A stretch of DNA of 58,163 bases from Pseudomonadota bacterium (GCA_025360865.1 JANYBG010000135.1:1-58163), one strand, 5' to 3'. Counted from the first letter of the stretch, positions 8,547-17,732 are shown. Notes: generated by a model not told the origin, from the letters alone. Numbers and translations are program-made.

Positions 8547-9086
8547 TCCTTCCCGAAATCAACGAAGCCACATGGCCGCCGCCAGCGGCGGCGCGCGCAT
8601 CGGCGGGAGATCAGGGCCCGTAATCCAGTCGCGGATACGAGTCCGTCCCCCGGCCCCGGCTGTGAGATCCAGCGGCGTGCCTAAAGACGTCGGGTCAGGC
8701 GCCGTCCGGATCCTGGCGTGGATCGTGCGTACCCGCGGATTCCCGCGCGCAGAAGTGTCGGACGGCCTGCCCGCCACACCGCCGCATTGGTAGAACCTGG
8801 GATTGCGCCATCCCCGCTCGCGCGTGAAGACGAGTTTTCAGCTTGACGCTCACGAGGTTCTTCCGCGGGCACGGTGGTTCGCGTCGCGGGTTGCGCGCGC
8901 TATTGTCCGGAATTTCCCCGGCCCGCTAGAGGTGTTGGCGACGGAAACTCGTGTAGGAGCCCCTAACGGGGATACACAAGCCGCCGCGAGGCGGGGCGGG
9001 CGGCTCCGGCGCGAGGGCTGCGGGGTGCCCTTCGGTCAGCCCGCAAGGTACGCTCGCAGGGCTTATCCACGAGCGGGAGATCCCAG
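8547..9086. other. 540-base non-coding stretch
   Basis: No reading frame here has convincing protein character on either strand. The right half carries two imperfect hairpins (8951-9005, listed separately). The last 12 bases include GGGAGA, a plausible ribosome site for the GTG start at 9087. A promoter for the GcvT-type genes should lie here but I see no clear -35/-10 pair. Confidence 0.5.
8951..9005. repeat. Two adjacent imperfect hairpins, REP-like
   Basis: GTGTA-GGAG-CCCC-TAAC-GGGG-A-TACAC (8951-8977) folds into a bulged hairpin. One base later AGCCGCC (8979-8985) pairs with GGCGGCT (8999-9005). The first starts with GTGTAGGAGC, which resembles the head of gammaproteobacterial REP elements (GTAGGAGC plus a GC hairpin). 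Only one copy is visible in this window, so a repeat family is not shown. A 5' leader structure of the gene at 9087 is an alternative. Confidence 0.35.
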
Positions 9087-11534
9087 GTGCAGAGCATTCC
9101 GTCCCACGCGCGAGTCGTGATCATCGGTGGCGGCATCGTCGGCTGCAGCGTCGCGTACCACCTGGGCAAGCGGGGCTGTACGGATGTGCTGTTGCTCGAG
9201 CGCAAGCGGCTCACCAGTGGCACCACCTGGCACGCCGCGGGTCTGGTGGGCCAGCTGCGCGCGACCCAGAACCTCACCCGCCTGGCGCAATACACCACCG
9301 CGCTCTACGAGGGTCTCGAACGCGAGACTGGCCAGGCGACCGGCTTCAAGCAGGTCGGCTCCATCGCGGTGGCCGCGAGCGAGGCGCGGTTCGAGGAACT
9401 CAAGCGCGGCGCATCCATGGCGCGCTGCTTCGGTCTTGAGGTACAGACGCTCTCGCCAGGTGCCGCGCAGGAGCGCTGGCCGCTGCTGTCGACCGAGGGA
9501 CTGGTGGGCGCGATATTCCTGCCCAAGGACGGCCAGACCAATCCGGTCGACACCACGCAGGCGCTGGCCCGCGGGGCGCGCGCCGCGGGCGTGCGTATCC
9601 TCGAGGACACGAAGGTCACCGCGATCCGCACCGCGCGCGGCCGCGTGACAGGTGTCGCGACGCAGCAGGGCGAGGTCCGCGCCGATATCGTGGTGAACTG
9701 CGCGGGCATGTGGGCGCGCGAGGTGGGCGGCTGGGCCAATGTCTCGGTGCCGCTGCACGCCGCCGAACACTTCTACATCGTCACCCAGCCGGTCCCGGGG
9801 TTGGCGTCCGGGCTGCCGATCCTGCGTGACGCCGATGCCGTGTCGTACTTCAAGGAGGATACCGGCAAGCTTCTTGTGGGCTGGTTCGAGGCGAAGGCCA
9901 AGCCCTGGGGCGGCGAGGGGATCCCGGAGAACTTCGCCTTCGACCAACTGCCCGCGGACATGGCGCACATTGAGCCGCTGTTCGCCGCGGCCATGCGCCG
10001 CGTGCCCGCGCTCGAGTCCGCCGGGGTACAGGTGTTCTTCAACGGACCGGAGAGCTTCACGCCCGACGACCGTTATCTTCTGGGCGAGGCGCCGGAGATG
10101 CGCGGGCTGTACGTGGCGGCCGGCTTCAATTCGATCGGCATCCAGTCAGCCGGCGGGGCGGGCAAGGTGCTCGCCGACTGGATCGTCGACGCGCACCCGC
10201 CGTCTGACCTGTGGGACGTCGATCTCCGGCGGTGCGCGCCGTTCCAGCGCAACCGGCGCTACCTGCGCGACCGGACCGAGGAGACACTCGGGCTGCTGTA
10301 CGCGATGCACTGGCCGTTCCGTCAGGTCGAGAGCGCGCGCGGCGTGCGCAAGTCCCCCCTGCATGACCGGCTGGCGGCCGCCGGGGCCTGCTTCGGGGAG
10401 GTGGCAGGCTACGAGCGCGCCAACTGGTTCGCGACCGGCGGCGCCGAGGCGCGCTATGAGTACAGCTACGGCCGGCAGAACTGGTTCGGGCCCTCGGCCG
10501 GGGAGCACCAGGCGGTGCGCGAGCAGGTAGGTCTCTTCGACCAGTCCTCGTTCGGGAAATTCGTGCTCAAGGGAGCCGATGCGACGCGCGTGCTGGGGCG
10601 GATCTGCGCGAACGACATCGACGTACCCGTGGACAGGGTGGTCTACACCCAGTGGCTCAATGAACGCGGCGGCATCGAGGCGGACGTCACCGTGACGCGC
10701 GAGGCCGAGGATTCGTATCTGATCGTCACGGGCTGCGCGACACAGGTGCGCGACTTTGGTTGGTTGTGCCGGGGCATCGCCGCGGATGCCCGCGCCGTCG
10801 CGATCGATGTCTCATCAGGCTACGCGGTGCTCGGCCTGATGGGCCCGCGCAGCCGTGACTTGCTCGCAAGCTTGACGGACGCGGACCTCGCCACGAGCGC
10901 GTTTCCCTTCGGGAGCTCGCGGATCATCGACCTGGGATACGCGCGCGTGCGCGCCAGCCGCATCACCTACGTGGGCGAGCTCGGCTACGAACTGTACATG
11001 CCCGCCGAGTTCGCGCAGTCGGTGTACGACGTCCTCGTCGCGGCCGGCGCGGACTTTGGCCTCAGACTCGCCGGCTACCATGCCCTGAACAGCCTGCGCA
11101 TGGAGAAGGCCTACCGGCACTGGGGCCATGACCTAGGCGATGAGGACACGCCCCTCGAGGCGGGCCTCGGCTTCGCCGTCGCCTGGGACAAGCCCGGCGG
11201 CTTCGTGGGCCTCGAGGCGCTGCGGCGCCAGCGCGAGTCAGGCGCTCGGCGCCGGCTCGTGGCGGTCGCGGTCGAGGGCACGGATCACCTGCTGTACCAC
11301 AACGAGCCGATCTGGCGGGACGACGAGCTGGTCGGACGAACCTCATCGGCGATGTTCGGCCATAGCATCGGGGCCGCGCTCGGGCTGGGCTATGTCCAGA
11401 ACAAGGGCGCCGCGGTCACCGACGACTGGATCGCAATAGGGCGCTACGCGGTCGAGGTCGCGATGGAACGGATCCCGGCGCGGGTCTCGCTGCGGCCCTT
11501 TTACGATCCGACCAGTGCGCGGGTGAGGGTTTGA
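9087..11534 (+). CDS. GcvT-family FAD-dependent dehydrogenase (dimethylglycine/sarcosine dehydrogenase type)
   Basis: The 815-residue protein starts at GTG 9087 behind GGGAGA. Residues 8-390 form a DAO-type flavoprotein: the FAD motif VVIIGGGIVGCSVAYHL and GTTWHAAGL, whose His49 is where mammalian dimethylglycine and sarcosine dehydrogenases attach FAD covalently. Residues 430-815 form the aminomethyltransferase (GcvT) half plus its C-terminal barrel (GIEADVTVTREAEDSYLIV, then ARVRASRITYVGELGYEL), which binds tetrahydrofolate and takes up the formaldehyde unit. The fusion oxidatively demethylates an N-methyl amine such as dimethylglycine or sarcosine. A diverged second copy starts 23 bases downstream; the two may form a heteromer or act on successive N-methyl groups. 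Confidence 0.88.
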   Translation: MQSIPSHARVVIIGGGIVGCSVAYHLGKRGCTDVLLLERKRLTSGTTWHAAGLVGQLRATQNLTRLAQYTTALYEGLERETGQATGFKQVGSIAVAASEARFEELKRGASMARCFGLEVQTLSPGAAQERWPLLSTEGLVGAIFLPKDGQTNPVDTTQALARGARAAGVRILEDTKVTAIRTARGRVTGVATQQGEVRADIVVNCAGMWAREVGGWANVSVPLHAAEHFYIVTQPVPGLASGLPILRDADAVSYFKEDTGKLLVGWFEAKAKPWGGEGIPENFAFDQLPADMAHIEPLFAAAMRRVPALESAGVQVFFNGPESFTPDDRYLLGEAPEMRGLYVAAGFNSIGIQSAGGAGKVLADWIVDAHPPSDLWDVDLRRCAPFQRNRRYLRDRTEETLGLLYAMHWPFRQVESARGVRKSPLHDRLAAAGACFGEVAGYERANWFATGGAEARYEYSYGRQNWFGPSAGEHQAVREQVGLFDQSSFGKFVLKGADATRVLGRICANDIDVPVDRVVYTQWLNERGGIEADVTVTREAEDSYLIVTGCATQVRDFGWLCRGIAADARAVAIDVSSGYAVLGLMGPRSRDLLASLTDADLATSAFPFGSSRIIDLGYARVRASRITYVGELGYELYMPAEFAQSVYDVLVAAGADFGLRLAGYHALNSLRMEKAYRHWGHDLGDEDTPLEAGLGFAVAWDKPGGFVGLEALRRQRESGARRRLVAVAVEGTDHLLYHNEPIWRDDELVGRTSSAMFGHSIGAALGLGYVQNKGAAVTDDWIAIGRYAVEVAMERIPARVSLRPFYDPTSARVRV

Positions 11535-11556
11535 GCCGGGCGCCGCGGGTGAGCAG

Positions 11557-13974
11557 GTGAACAGTCACGCGCGGGTACTCGTCATTGGCGGCGGCGCGGT
11601 GGGCTGCAGCGCGCTCTACCACCTGACCCGGCTCGGATGGACGGATTGCGTGCTCGTCGAGCGTGACGAGCTGACCGCGGGTTCCACCTGGCACGCCGCG
11701 GGCAACTGCCCGAATTTCTCCACCTCCTGGACTATCCTCAAGCTGCAGCGGTATTCGACCGCCCTGTATGCGCGGCTCGCCGGCGAGGCGGGTCACGAGA
11801 TCACCTACCACGCCACCGGCAGCATCCGCCTCGCCCATACCCGGGACCGTGCCGACGAATTCCACCACGTCCTCGCCCAGGCGCGCGCGCAGGGCATCGA
11901 CTTCGAGCTCCTCTCGCCTGCGCAGATCAGCGAGCGGCATCCTTTCGTCGAGCTCGACGGGATCCGGCTGGGCCTATGGGATCCGCACGACGGTGACATC
12001 GACCCGGCGCAGCTGACCCAGGCACTCGCCCGGGGCGCGCGGGAGGGTGGCGCTACGATCCACCGCCAGACGCGCGTGACGGCGATCCGGCGCGGGCCGG
12101 ACGGCTGGCGCGTTGAGACCAGCGCGGGGACGATCGACGCGGAGTACGTGATCAACGCGGCCGGTTACCGCGGGGGCGAGATCGCCGCGATGATCGGCGA
12201 GCAGCTGCCGATCGTCACGCTGTCGCACCAGTACCTGATCACGGACGACATCCCCGCCCTGGTCGAGCGGGGCGCGGCGCGCCTGCCGCTGCTGCGCGAC
12301 CCTGACGTGAGCTACTACCTGCGGCAGGAGCGCCACGGGCTGCTGCTGGGTCCCTACGAAGCCAACGCCCATGCACGCTGGCTCGAGGGGCTGCCGGGAG
12401 AATTCGCGCATCAGCTGTTCGAGGACGACCTTGCCCGCATCGAGAGCTACATCGAGGCCGCCTGCGTGCGCGTGCCCGTCCTGGCCTCCGCGGGTATCAA
12501 GCGGGTCATCAACGGGCCGATCCCCTACGCGCCGGACGGTAATCCGCTGATAGGACCCGCGGCGGGCGGTGCCAATTTCTTCCACTGCTGCGCCTTCACC
12601 TTCGGGATCGCGCAGGCAGGCGGCGCCGGCCGCGCCATCGCGGAATGGGTCGTGAACGGTGAGCCGGACTGGGACTTGTGGTCGTTCGATTCGCGGCGCT
12701 ACCTGGCGCGTGCCGAGGGTGGTCGCGCACTGGCCAAGGCCCGGGAGACTTATCGGCACGAATACGGGATCGGCTACCCGCAGGAAGAGCGCGCCGCGGG
12801 ACGTCCCGACAAGGTCTCCCCCATTCACGACCGGCTGGTGGAGCGCGGGGCGGTGTTCGGTGCGCGTGGTGGCTGGGAGCGCGCGGTGTACTACGCGATT
12901 GACGGCGATCCGGACGGCCCGGGAAGCTCGTTCCGCAGGCCGCACTGGCATCGCGCCGTGGCGCGCGAGTGCGCCGCGGTCGCCGGCGGCGCCGCGCTGC
13001 TGGACATGCCCGGCTTCACCCGGTTCGAGGTCACAGGCGCCGGTGCCGCCGCGTGGCTCGATCACATGATCGCAGGCGAGGTGCCACCGGTCGGCCGCAC
13101 CGCGCTGAGTTACCTGTGCTCACCGCGCGGCGGAATCGTCAGCGAGATGACGGTGTCGCATTTGGCGGAGGGACTTTTCTGGCTGGTGTCCGCGGCCGCG
13201 GCGGAACGCCACGATGAGCACTGGCTCCATACCCATCTCACGCAGCGCCACGGGCCGGTCGGCATCGCCAATGTCACTGGCGACTATGGAGCGCTCGTCG
13301 TGACCGGTCCGCGCTCGCGAGAGGTGCTGGCCGGCATCACCGAGGCTGAACTCTCGAGCAGGGCCTTCCCATGGCTCGCCGTGCGCCCCATCGGCATCGG
13401 TGATGCGCTCGTCGTCGCCATGCGGGTGAGCTACGCGGGAGAACTCGGGTGGGAGCTGCACATCCCGGTCGGGCAAGTGGCGGCCGTGTATGAGCGCCTG
13501 CTCGCCGCGGGCCGCCCGGGGTCAATTGCGCACTTCGGCCTCTACGCCATGGAGAGCCTGCGACTGGAGAAGTGTTACAGGAGCTGGAAAGCGGACCTGA
13601 CGCGTGAATACTCCCCGTTCGCCGCGGCGCTCGGCCGCTTCGTGCGCCTGGGTAAGGCGGCGGACTTCATCGGCCGGGAGGCGCTGCGCAGGGCGGCGGC
13701 CCCGACGCAGCTGTTCGTGCCGCTGCTGGTGGAGGCGCGCGACGCGGATGCCGCGCCCGTATCCATTGTCCACCACGGGGAGGAGCGGGTCGGGCTCGTG
13801 ACCTCGGGCGGCTACGGCTACCGCCTGGACCGCAGCATCGCGCTCGCCTACGTCCGCGCGGACCTGGCGCTGCCCGGCACCGAGCTCGAAGTGGAGGTAC
13901 TCGGCGAGCGTTGCCCGGCGGTAGTCGCGCGTGAGCCGCTATACGATCCGGACAACGCGCGCCTGCGGGCCTGA
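11557..13974 (+). CDS. GcvT-family FAD-dependent dehydrogenase (second, tandem copy)
   Basis: This 805-residue protein has the same two-part layout as its upstream neighbour. It has the FAD fold VLVIGGGAVGCSALYHL, the putative FAD-linking His46 in STWHAAGN, then a GcvT half (GGIVSEMTVSHLAEGLFWLV, VAMRVSYAGELGWELHI) and a C-terminal barrel. It starts at GTG 11557, 23 bases after the previous stop, behind GAGCAG, so the two are surely cotranscribed. Sequence identity between the copies looks moderate, indicating an old duplication with split substrate preference rather than a recent tandem repeat. The likely substrates are N-methylated amines; sarcosine or a related compound is the best guess. 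Confidence 0.87.
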   Translation: MNSHARVLVIGGGAVGCSALYHLTRLGWTDCVLVERDELTAGSTWHAAGNCPNFSTSWTILKLQRYSTALYARLAGEAGHEITYHATGSIRLAHTRDRADEFHHVLAQARAQGIDFELLSPAQISERHPFVELDGIRLGLWDPHDGDIDPAQLTQALARGAREGGATIHRQTRVTAIRRGPDGWRVETSAGTIDAEYVINAAGYRGGEIAAMIGEQLPIVTLSHQYLITDDIPALVERGAARLPLLRDPDVSYYLRQERHGLLLGPYEANAHARWLEGLPGEFAHQLFEDDLARIESYIEAACVRVPVLASAGIKRVINGPIPYAPDGNPLIGPAAGGANFFHCCAFTFGIAQAGGAGRAIAEWVVNGEPDWDLWSFDSRRYLARAEGGRALAKARETYRHEYGIGYPQEERAAGRPDKVSPIHDRLVERGAVFGARGGWERAVYYAIDGDPDGPGSSFRRPHWHRAVARECAAVAGGAALLDMPGFTRFEVTGAGAAAWLDHMIAGEVPPVGRTALSYLCSPRGGIVSEMTVSHLAEGLFWLVSAAAAERHDEHWLHTHLTQRHGPVGIANVTGDYGALVVTGPRSREVLAGITEAELSSRAFPWLAVRPIGIGDALVVAMRVSYAGELGWELHIPVGQVAAVYERLLAAGRPGSIAHFGLYAMESLRLEKCYRSWKADLTREYSPFAAALGRFVRLGKAADFIGREALRRAAAPTQLFVPLLVEARDADAAPVSIVHHGEERVGLVTSGGYGYRLDRSIALAYVRADLALPGTELEVEVLGERCPAVVAREPLYDPDNARLRA

Positions 13975-14063
13975 GTGGGTTGCCGCGTGCTTCCGATGCG
14001 CGGATTTGCCGGGCGCGCCCGCGGGTCACAGAATGGGCGGTGTCGGATGGGGAGGATGCCGCC

Positions 14064-14369
14064 GTGTGCCGTAACATCAAGATGCTCTTCAATTTCCAGC
14101 CGCCGGTGACGCCGGACGAGGTCCGCGCCGCGGCGCTGCAGTTCGTGCGCAAGGTGAGCGGCTTCAACAAGCCCTCGCAGGTCAACGAGCCCGCATTCAA
14201 CGCCGCCGTGGAGCGGATCAGCGCGAGCAGCTTGGAACTCCTGTGTTCGCTCAAGACGAACGCGCCGCCGCGGGACCGCGCTGTCGAGGCGACCAAGGCC
14301 CGCGAGCGCGCCGCGGTGCGTTACAGCGCGTTCCGGCCGATGGCCGACGACAAGAGTGGATCCGGATAA
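14064..14369 (+). CDS. DUF2277 protein
   Basis: The 101-residue protein starts at GTG 14064, placed behind a strong GGGGAGGA site at 14049-14056. The beginning VCRNIKMLFNFQPPVT and the segments AAALQFVRKVSGFNKPS and TNAPPRDR are the family signature of DUF2277. An open frame upstream to 13980 lacks any family match and is left out. The protein is small, soluble, and of unknown role; its wide spread in proteobacteria and actinobacteria with the conserved CRNIKxLFNF head suggests a housekeeping function. It is followed 117 bases later by msrB on the same strand. Confidence 0.87.
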   Translation: MCRNIKMLFNFQPPVTPDEVRAAALQFVRKVSGFNKPSQVNEPAFNAAVERISASSLELLCSLKTNAPPRDRAVEATKARERAAVRYSAFRPMADDKSGSG

Positions 14370-14486
14370 GCTGGCCGCGGACGCCTCGAGGTTGGCCGCG
14401 GGGACAATTTCGCTCCGGTGAGCCTCGGGTTACGCGGCGCGGCGCTCCCAGTGGCGATATCCTGAGTGAGGCTAGAGGAGCGCTGT

Positions 14487-14957
14487 ATGACTCAGTTCGA
14501 CCTGCGACCCCCCACGGACACCCAGCGCGCCAGCATCTCCGCCGGGCTGAGCCCGGAGGAGCGCGACGTCCTGCTCGAACACGGTACCGAGGCGGCGTTC
14601 TGCGGGGTGTTTCTCGATAACCACAAGGACGGCGTCTACTGCTGTCGCTTCTGCGGGCTGCCGCTATTCAGGTCCGCCGCGAAATTCGATTCGGGCACGG
14701 GCTGGCCGAGCTTCTTCAATCCCTTCGCGGAGAGCCATATCCGTCGCATACGCGACAGTAGCTACGGGATGACTCGGGTGGAGGAGGTGTGCGCGCGCTG
14801 TGGCAGCCACATGGGACACGTGTTCCCGGATGGGCCGCCGCCCACCGGCGAGCGCCACTGCCTCAACTCCGTGTCCCTTTCGTTCACGGAGCGCGGCGTC
14901 GCGCTGCCGGACATACTCGGCCGCGGAGCGCCCGAGGGGCTTGCCGCGACCGACTAG
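14487..14957 (+). CDS. msrB: Peptide-methionine (R)-S-oxide reductase
   Basis: The 156-residue protein starts at ATG 14487 behind GAGGAG (14475-14480). MsrB repairs methionine-R-sulfoxide in proteins. The four structural zinc cysteines are present as CRFC and CARC, and the catalytic Cys is in GERHCLNSVSLSF. The family core SGTGWPSFFNP is intact. The resolving cysteine region near the first third reads TEAAFCGVFLDN, as in typical MsrB with thioredoxin recycling. The trxC gene at 7217 could supply the reductant, though the two are not linked in one operon. It converges on the rluE gene. Confidence 0.95.
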   Translation: MTQFDLRPPTDTQRASISAGLSPEERDVLLEHGTEAAFCGVFLDNHKDGVYCCRFCGLPLFRSAAKFDSGTGWPSFFNPFAESHIRRIRDSSYGMTRVEEVCARCGSHMGHVFPDGPPPTGERHCLNSVSLSFTERGVALPDILGRGAPEGLAATD

Positions 14958-15019
14958 CGGGCCGCCGCCGGCCTGCCAGTCGGCCATCCATCCGCGCGAA
15001 AAGCTCACTGCGGGGATAT

Positions 15020-15628
15020 CTACCGGCCGCGGGGGCGGCCGTTCCCGCGGCCTGGCCACGGGGCCCCGGCGTCGATCTCACGCCAGGCGCCGGGCGCGAG
15101 GCCCTCGACTGTGACTTCTCCTATGCCTGCCCGGACCAGTCGCAGTGTGGGGAAGCCGATGTGCGCCGTCATGCGGCGAACCTGGCGATTCTTGCCCTCG
15201 CGCAGAGTCAGTTCGAGCCATGTCGTCGGAATCTTCGCGCGCCAGCGGATGGGTGGGTCGCGCGGCCACAGCTCCACGGGCTCCGCGATCACCCGCGCGC
15301 CGGCCGGCTCGGTCCTGAAGTCCCCGAGATCCACGCCGCAGCGCAGCGGGGCGAGCGCATCCTCGGTCGGGGCGCCCTCGATCTGCGCCCAGTAGACTTT
15401 CGGCAGCTTGAACCGCGGGGTGGCGATGCGCGCCTGCAGCGCGCCGTCGTCGGTCAGTAGCAGCAGTCCCTCGCTGTCGGTATCGAGCCGTCCGGCGGGA
15501 TAGACGCTCGCCACGTCGATATAGTCGGCCAGCGTGCGGCGCTCAGGTTCGCGGCTGAACTTGCAGATGACGCCGAACGGCTTGTTGAAGGCGATCAGCA
15601 CGCGTGAATCAGCCGAGGAATCCTTCAA
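15020..15628 (-). CDS. rluE: 23S rRNA pseudouridine synthase, RluE type
   Basis: The 202-residue protein starts at ATG 15628, overlapping the end of the radical SAM gene by 20 bases, which implies coupled translation. The RsuA/RluB/E/F family motifs are clear: FNKPFGVICKFS, the catalytic Asp motif VYPAGRLDTDSEGLLLLT, and the C-terminal LREGKNRQVRRMTAHIGFPTLRLVR. There is no N-terminal S4 domain, and the start plus length match RluE (modifies U2457 of 23S rRNA in E. coli) rather than RsuA or RluB. The protein ends in an arginine-rich tail RGNGRPRGR. RluE versus RluF is judged only from length and motif spacing. Confidence 0.88.
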   Translation of the reverse strand: MKDSSADSRVLIAFNKPFGVICKFSREPERRTLADYIDVASVYPAGRLDTDSEGLLLLTDDGALQARIATPRFKLPKVYWAQIEGAPTEDALAPLRCGVDLGDFRTEPAGARVIAEPVELWPRDPPIRWRAKIPTTWLELTLREGKNRQVRRMTAHIGFPTLRLVRAGIGEVTVEGLAPGAWREIDAGAPWPGRGNGRPRGR

Positions 15629-17564
15629 TCAGGTCCGGGGGCACCGTCGCGGCGGGAACCGACGGACGCGAGCCACCGCCAGCGCGTGCACGGGCGGTGG
15701 GACGCCGGTCGAACCACTCGCGCACGTCGACATCGAGGCCGACGCCGTGCATGTAGTTGTAAAGCGCCTTGCGCAGGCCGCCGCCCAGGAAGTCGTGATC
15801 CGCGCCCACCGGATCCTCGAACGGGAGGTCGTTGAGCGCGAACGTGACATCCTCCGGCGGTCGCAGGGTGATGCCGTACTTCCTCGGCTGCAGACCGATG
15901 GGTGAGTGCGCGGTCGCCGCGAACCGGTGCCAGTACGCCGACTGGATGCACCCGGCCGCGAACAGCTGGCGCACCCGCTCGAGCGCATCGATCGTGTCCT
16001 GCGCGGTCTCCGTCGGGAAGCCGTACATCAGGTACGCGTGCACCATGATCCCGGCGTCGCTGAACGCCCGGGTCACCCGCGCCACCTGTTCGACGGTGAC
16101 GCCTTTATGCATGAGCTTGAGGAGCCGGTCGGACGCCACCTCGAGGCCGCCGCTCACGGCCACGCAGCCGGAGGAGGCGAGCAGGCGGCACAGCTCGGGC
16201 GTGAAGGTCTTCTCGAAACGGATGTTCCCCCACCAGGTGATGCTGAGCTTTTCCTTGATCAGGCGCTGCGCGAGCGCGCGCATGCCCGCGGGCGGCGCGG
16301 CCTCATCGACCAGGTGGAAGCCGGTCTCGTCGGTCTCCGCGATCAGCGCCCGGATGCGCCGCACGACGAGGTCCTCCCCCGGACGGTCGTAGCGGCCGAT
16401 GTAGTCGAGCGACACGTCGCAGAACGAGCACTTCTTCCAGTAGCAGCCATGCGCCAGCGTGACCTTGTTCCAGCGTCCGTCCGACCAGAAGCGGTGCATC
16501 GGGTTCAGCATTTCGATGAGCGACACGTACTCGCCAAGCGGTAGTCCGTCATACGTCGGGATGCCGGTGTCCTTTTGCGGGATGTCGTGTTGGGTCGGGT
16601 CGCTTTTCAAGACGACCCGCGCGGCTTCGCGCACGTACGTGCGGACGAGGGGTGCCTCGCGGCCCCGCAACCGTCTCAGCAGGTTCAACATCGGGCGCTC
16701 GCCGTCATCGAGCGTGAGGTAGTCGAAGTAGTCGAATACGCGTGGGTCCCGCAGCGAGCGCAGCTCGGTGTTCACCCAGCCCCCGCCCAGTATCAGCGTC
16801 GTGTCGGGCGCGGCCGCGCGGATCGCCCGTGCCATGCGGAACGCGCCATAGACGTTGCCCGGGAAGGGCGCCGTCAGGGCGACGACATCCGGCGGTGAGC
16901 TGACAAGCTCGCGGGTCAGCTCGTCGAGCGTGTCATCCACCAGCGTGGGTTCGCCGTTCAGCGCCTCGTGAAGCGAGTCGAACGAGGCGGCGCTGGCGGC
17001 CAGTCGTTCGCCGTAGCGCGCGAGCTCGAACCGTGGGTCGATGCCCAGCCGCCAGACGTCGGCGAGGTCATCGACGTAGAGGCTGGCGAGGTATCGCGCC
17101 TGCTCCGTCGTGCCCAACGTGCCGAACGCGGACAGCAGCTGTTCATCAAGCGCCACGTGCTCCGCGGAGGGCGGCGGGCTGAGGTGCTCGAAGCGGGGGC
17201 CTTCAGGAAGGAACGCCCGTCCGGCGATACGAAAGGCGAGGCTGGGATCGCGTCGCTGCAGGAGCCGGATGGCCGGCTCGACGGTTTCGATGTAACGCTC
17301 GGTGTGCCGCAGGAAGTGGGCGATGGCGGGCGGAACCGGGAGGCGGCCACGGGCGGCGCGCTTGCGGCGACGCAGGACTTCGGCCATGCGCGCGAGGCCC
17401 GCGGCGCAGAACAGCCGCAGGAACAGAGCGAGTGAGGCATCGGCCTGTCTTAGTTCCAGGCCGAGTTCCTCGGCGTGCAGGCGCAGGAAGCCCATCAGGT
17501 ACGCCGTGGCGGGGTACGGCGTATTGAGCTGAGTCATCGGCGGCGTGGCGAGCAGAATGCGCAT
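15609..17564 (-). CDS. B12-binding-type radical SAM protein
   Basis: The 651-residue protein has an N-terminal opening MRILLATPPMTQLNTPYPA typical of the B12-binding radical SAM superfamily, a Rossmann-like region near residues 220-300 (VVALTAPFPGNVYGAFRMA, TTLILGGGWV), and the radical SAM barrel from about residue 360. The cluster motif is GCYWKKCSFCD, that is C-x4-C-x2-C rather than the textbook C-x3-C-x2-C. Downstream GGLEVASDRLLKLMHKGV and HAYLMYGFPTET match the SAM-binding strands. It presumably carries a 4Fe-4S cluster; the reaction is unknown. rluE overlaps its 3' end. The DxHxxG cobalamin signature is not obvious, so B12 use is uncertain. Confidence 0.85.
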   Translation of the reverse strand: MRILLATPPMTQLNTPYPATAYLMGFLRLHAEELGLELRQADASLALFLRLFCAAGLARMAEVLRRRKRAARGRLPVPPAIAHFLRHTERYIETVEPAIRLLQRRDPSLAFRIAGRAFLPEGPRFEHLSPPPSAEHVALDEQLLSAFGTLGTTEQARYLASLYVDDLADVWRLGIDPRFELARYGERLAASAASFDSLHEALNGEPTLVDDTLDELTRELVSSPPDVVALTAPFPGNVYGAFRMARAIRAAAPDTTLILGGGWVNTELRSLRDPRVFDYFDYLTLDDGERPMLNLLRRLRGREAPLVRTYVREAARVVLKSDPTQHDIPQKDTGIPTYDGLPLGEYVSLIEMLNPMHRFWSDGRWNKVTLAHGCYWKKCSFCDVSLDYIGRYDRPGEDLVVRRIRALIAETDETGFHLVDEAAPPAGMRALAQRLIKEKLSITWWGNIRFEKTFTPELCRLLASSGCVAVSGGLEVASDRLLKLMHKGVTVEQVARVTRAFSDAGIMVHAYLMYGFPTETAQDTIDALERVRQLFAAGCIQSAYWHRFAATAHSPIGLQPRKYGITLRPPEDVTFALNDLPFEDPVGADHDFLGGGLRKALYNYMHGVGLDVDVREWFDRRPTARARAGGGSRPSVPAATVPPDLIEGFLG

Positions 17565-17647
17565 GGAGGACGCAGGGTAGCGCAGCTGGCCCGGTAGTTG
17601 CGACCGAGCCGCCGAGGCTTAAACCGTCGGGAAAGGCGGGCGGATCG

Positions 17648-17676
17648 TTGTCTGGAAGTCATTGACCGAATATAGT
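17648..17676 (+). promoter_or_regulatory. Sigma-70 type promoter for the sulfotransferase gene
   Basis: TTGTCT (17648-17653) and TATAGT (17671-17676) are separated by exactly 17 bases. The operator at 17661-17689 covers the -10 element, the classic arrangement for repression. Transcription would begin near 17683, about 50 bases before the chosen start codon. Confidence 0.55.
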
Positions 17677-17689
17677 GTTTCGGGTCAAT
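17661..17689. promoter_or_regulatory. Operator 1: ATTGACC-N15-GGTCAAT
   Basis: Perfect 7-bp inverted arms ATTGACC (17661-17667) and GGTCAAT (17683-17689) with a 15-base spacer. The same arms and spacer occur at 22277 and 22527, each time at the head of a gene in this locus. The site overlaps the -10 of the predicted promoter. The TetR protein encoded at 25715 is the likely binder. Confidence 0.72.
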
Positions 17690-17732
17690 GACGAAACGGT
17701 CGGTCGCGCGAAGCGAGAATCTAGGGGGCGGT

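Noticed and set aside
11974-13065. Open minus-strand frame of 363 codons inside the second GcvT-type gene
   Set aside because: It is arginine/glycine-rich with no family motif, and lies fully antisense to a gene with strong motifs; a codon-bias shadow of high-GC DNA.
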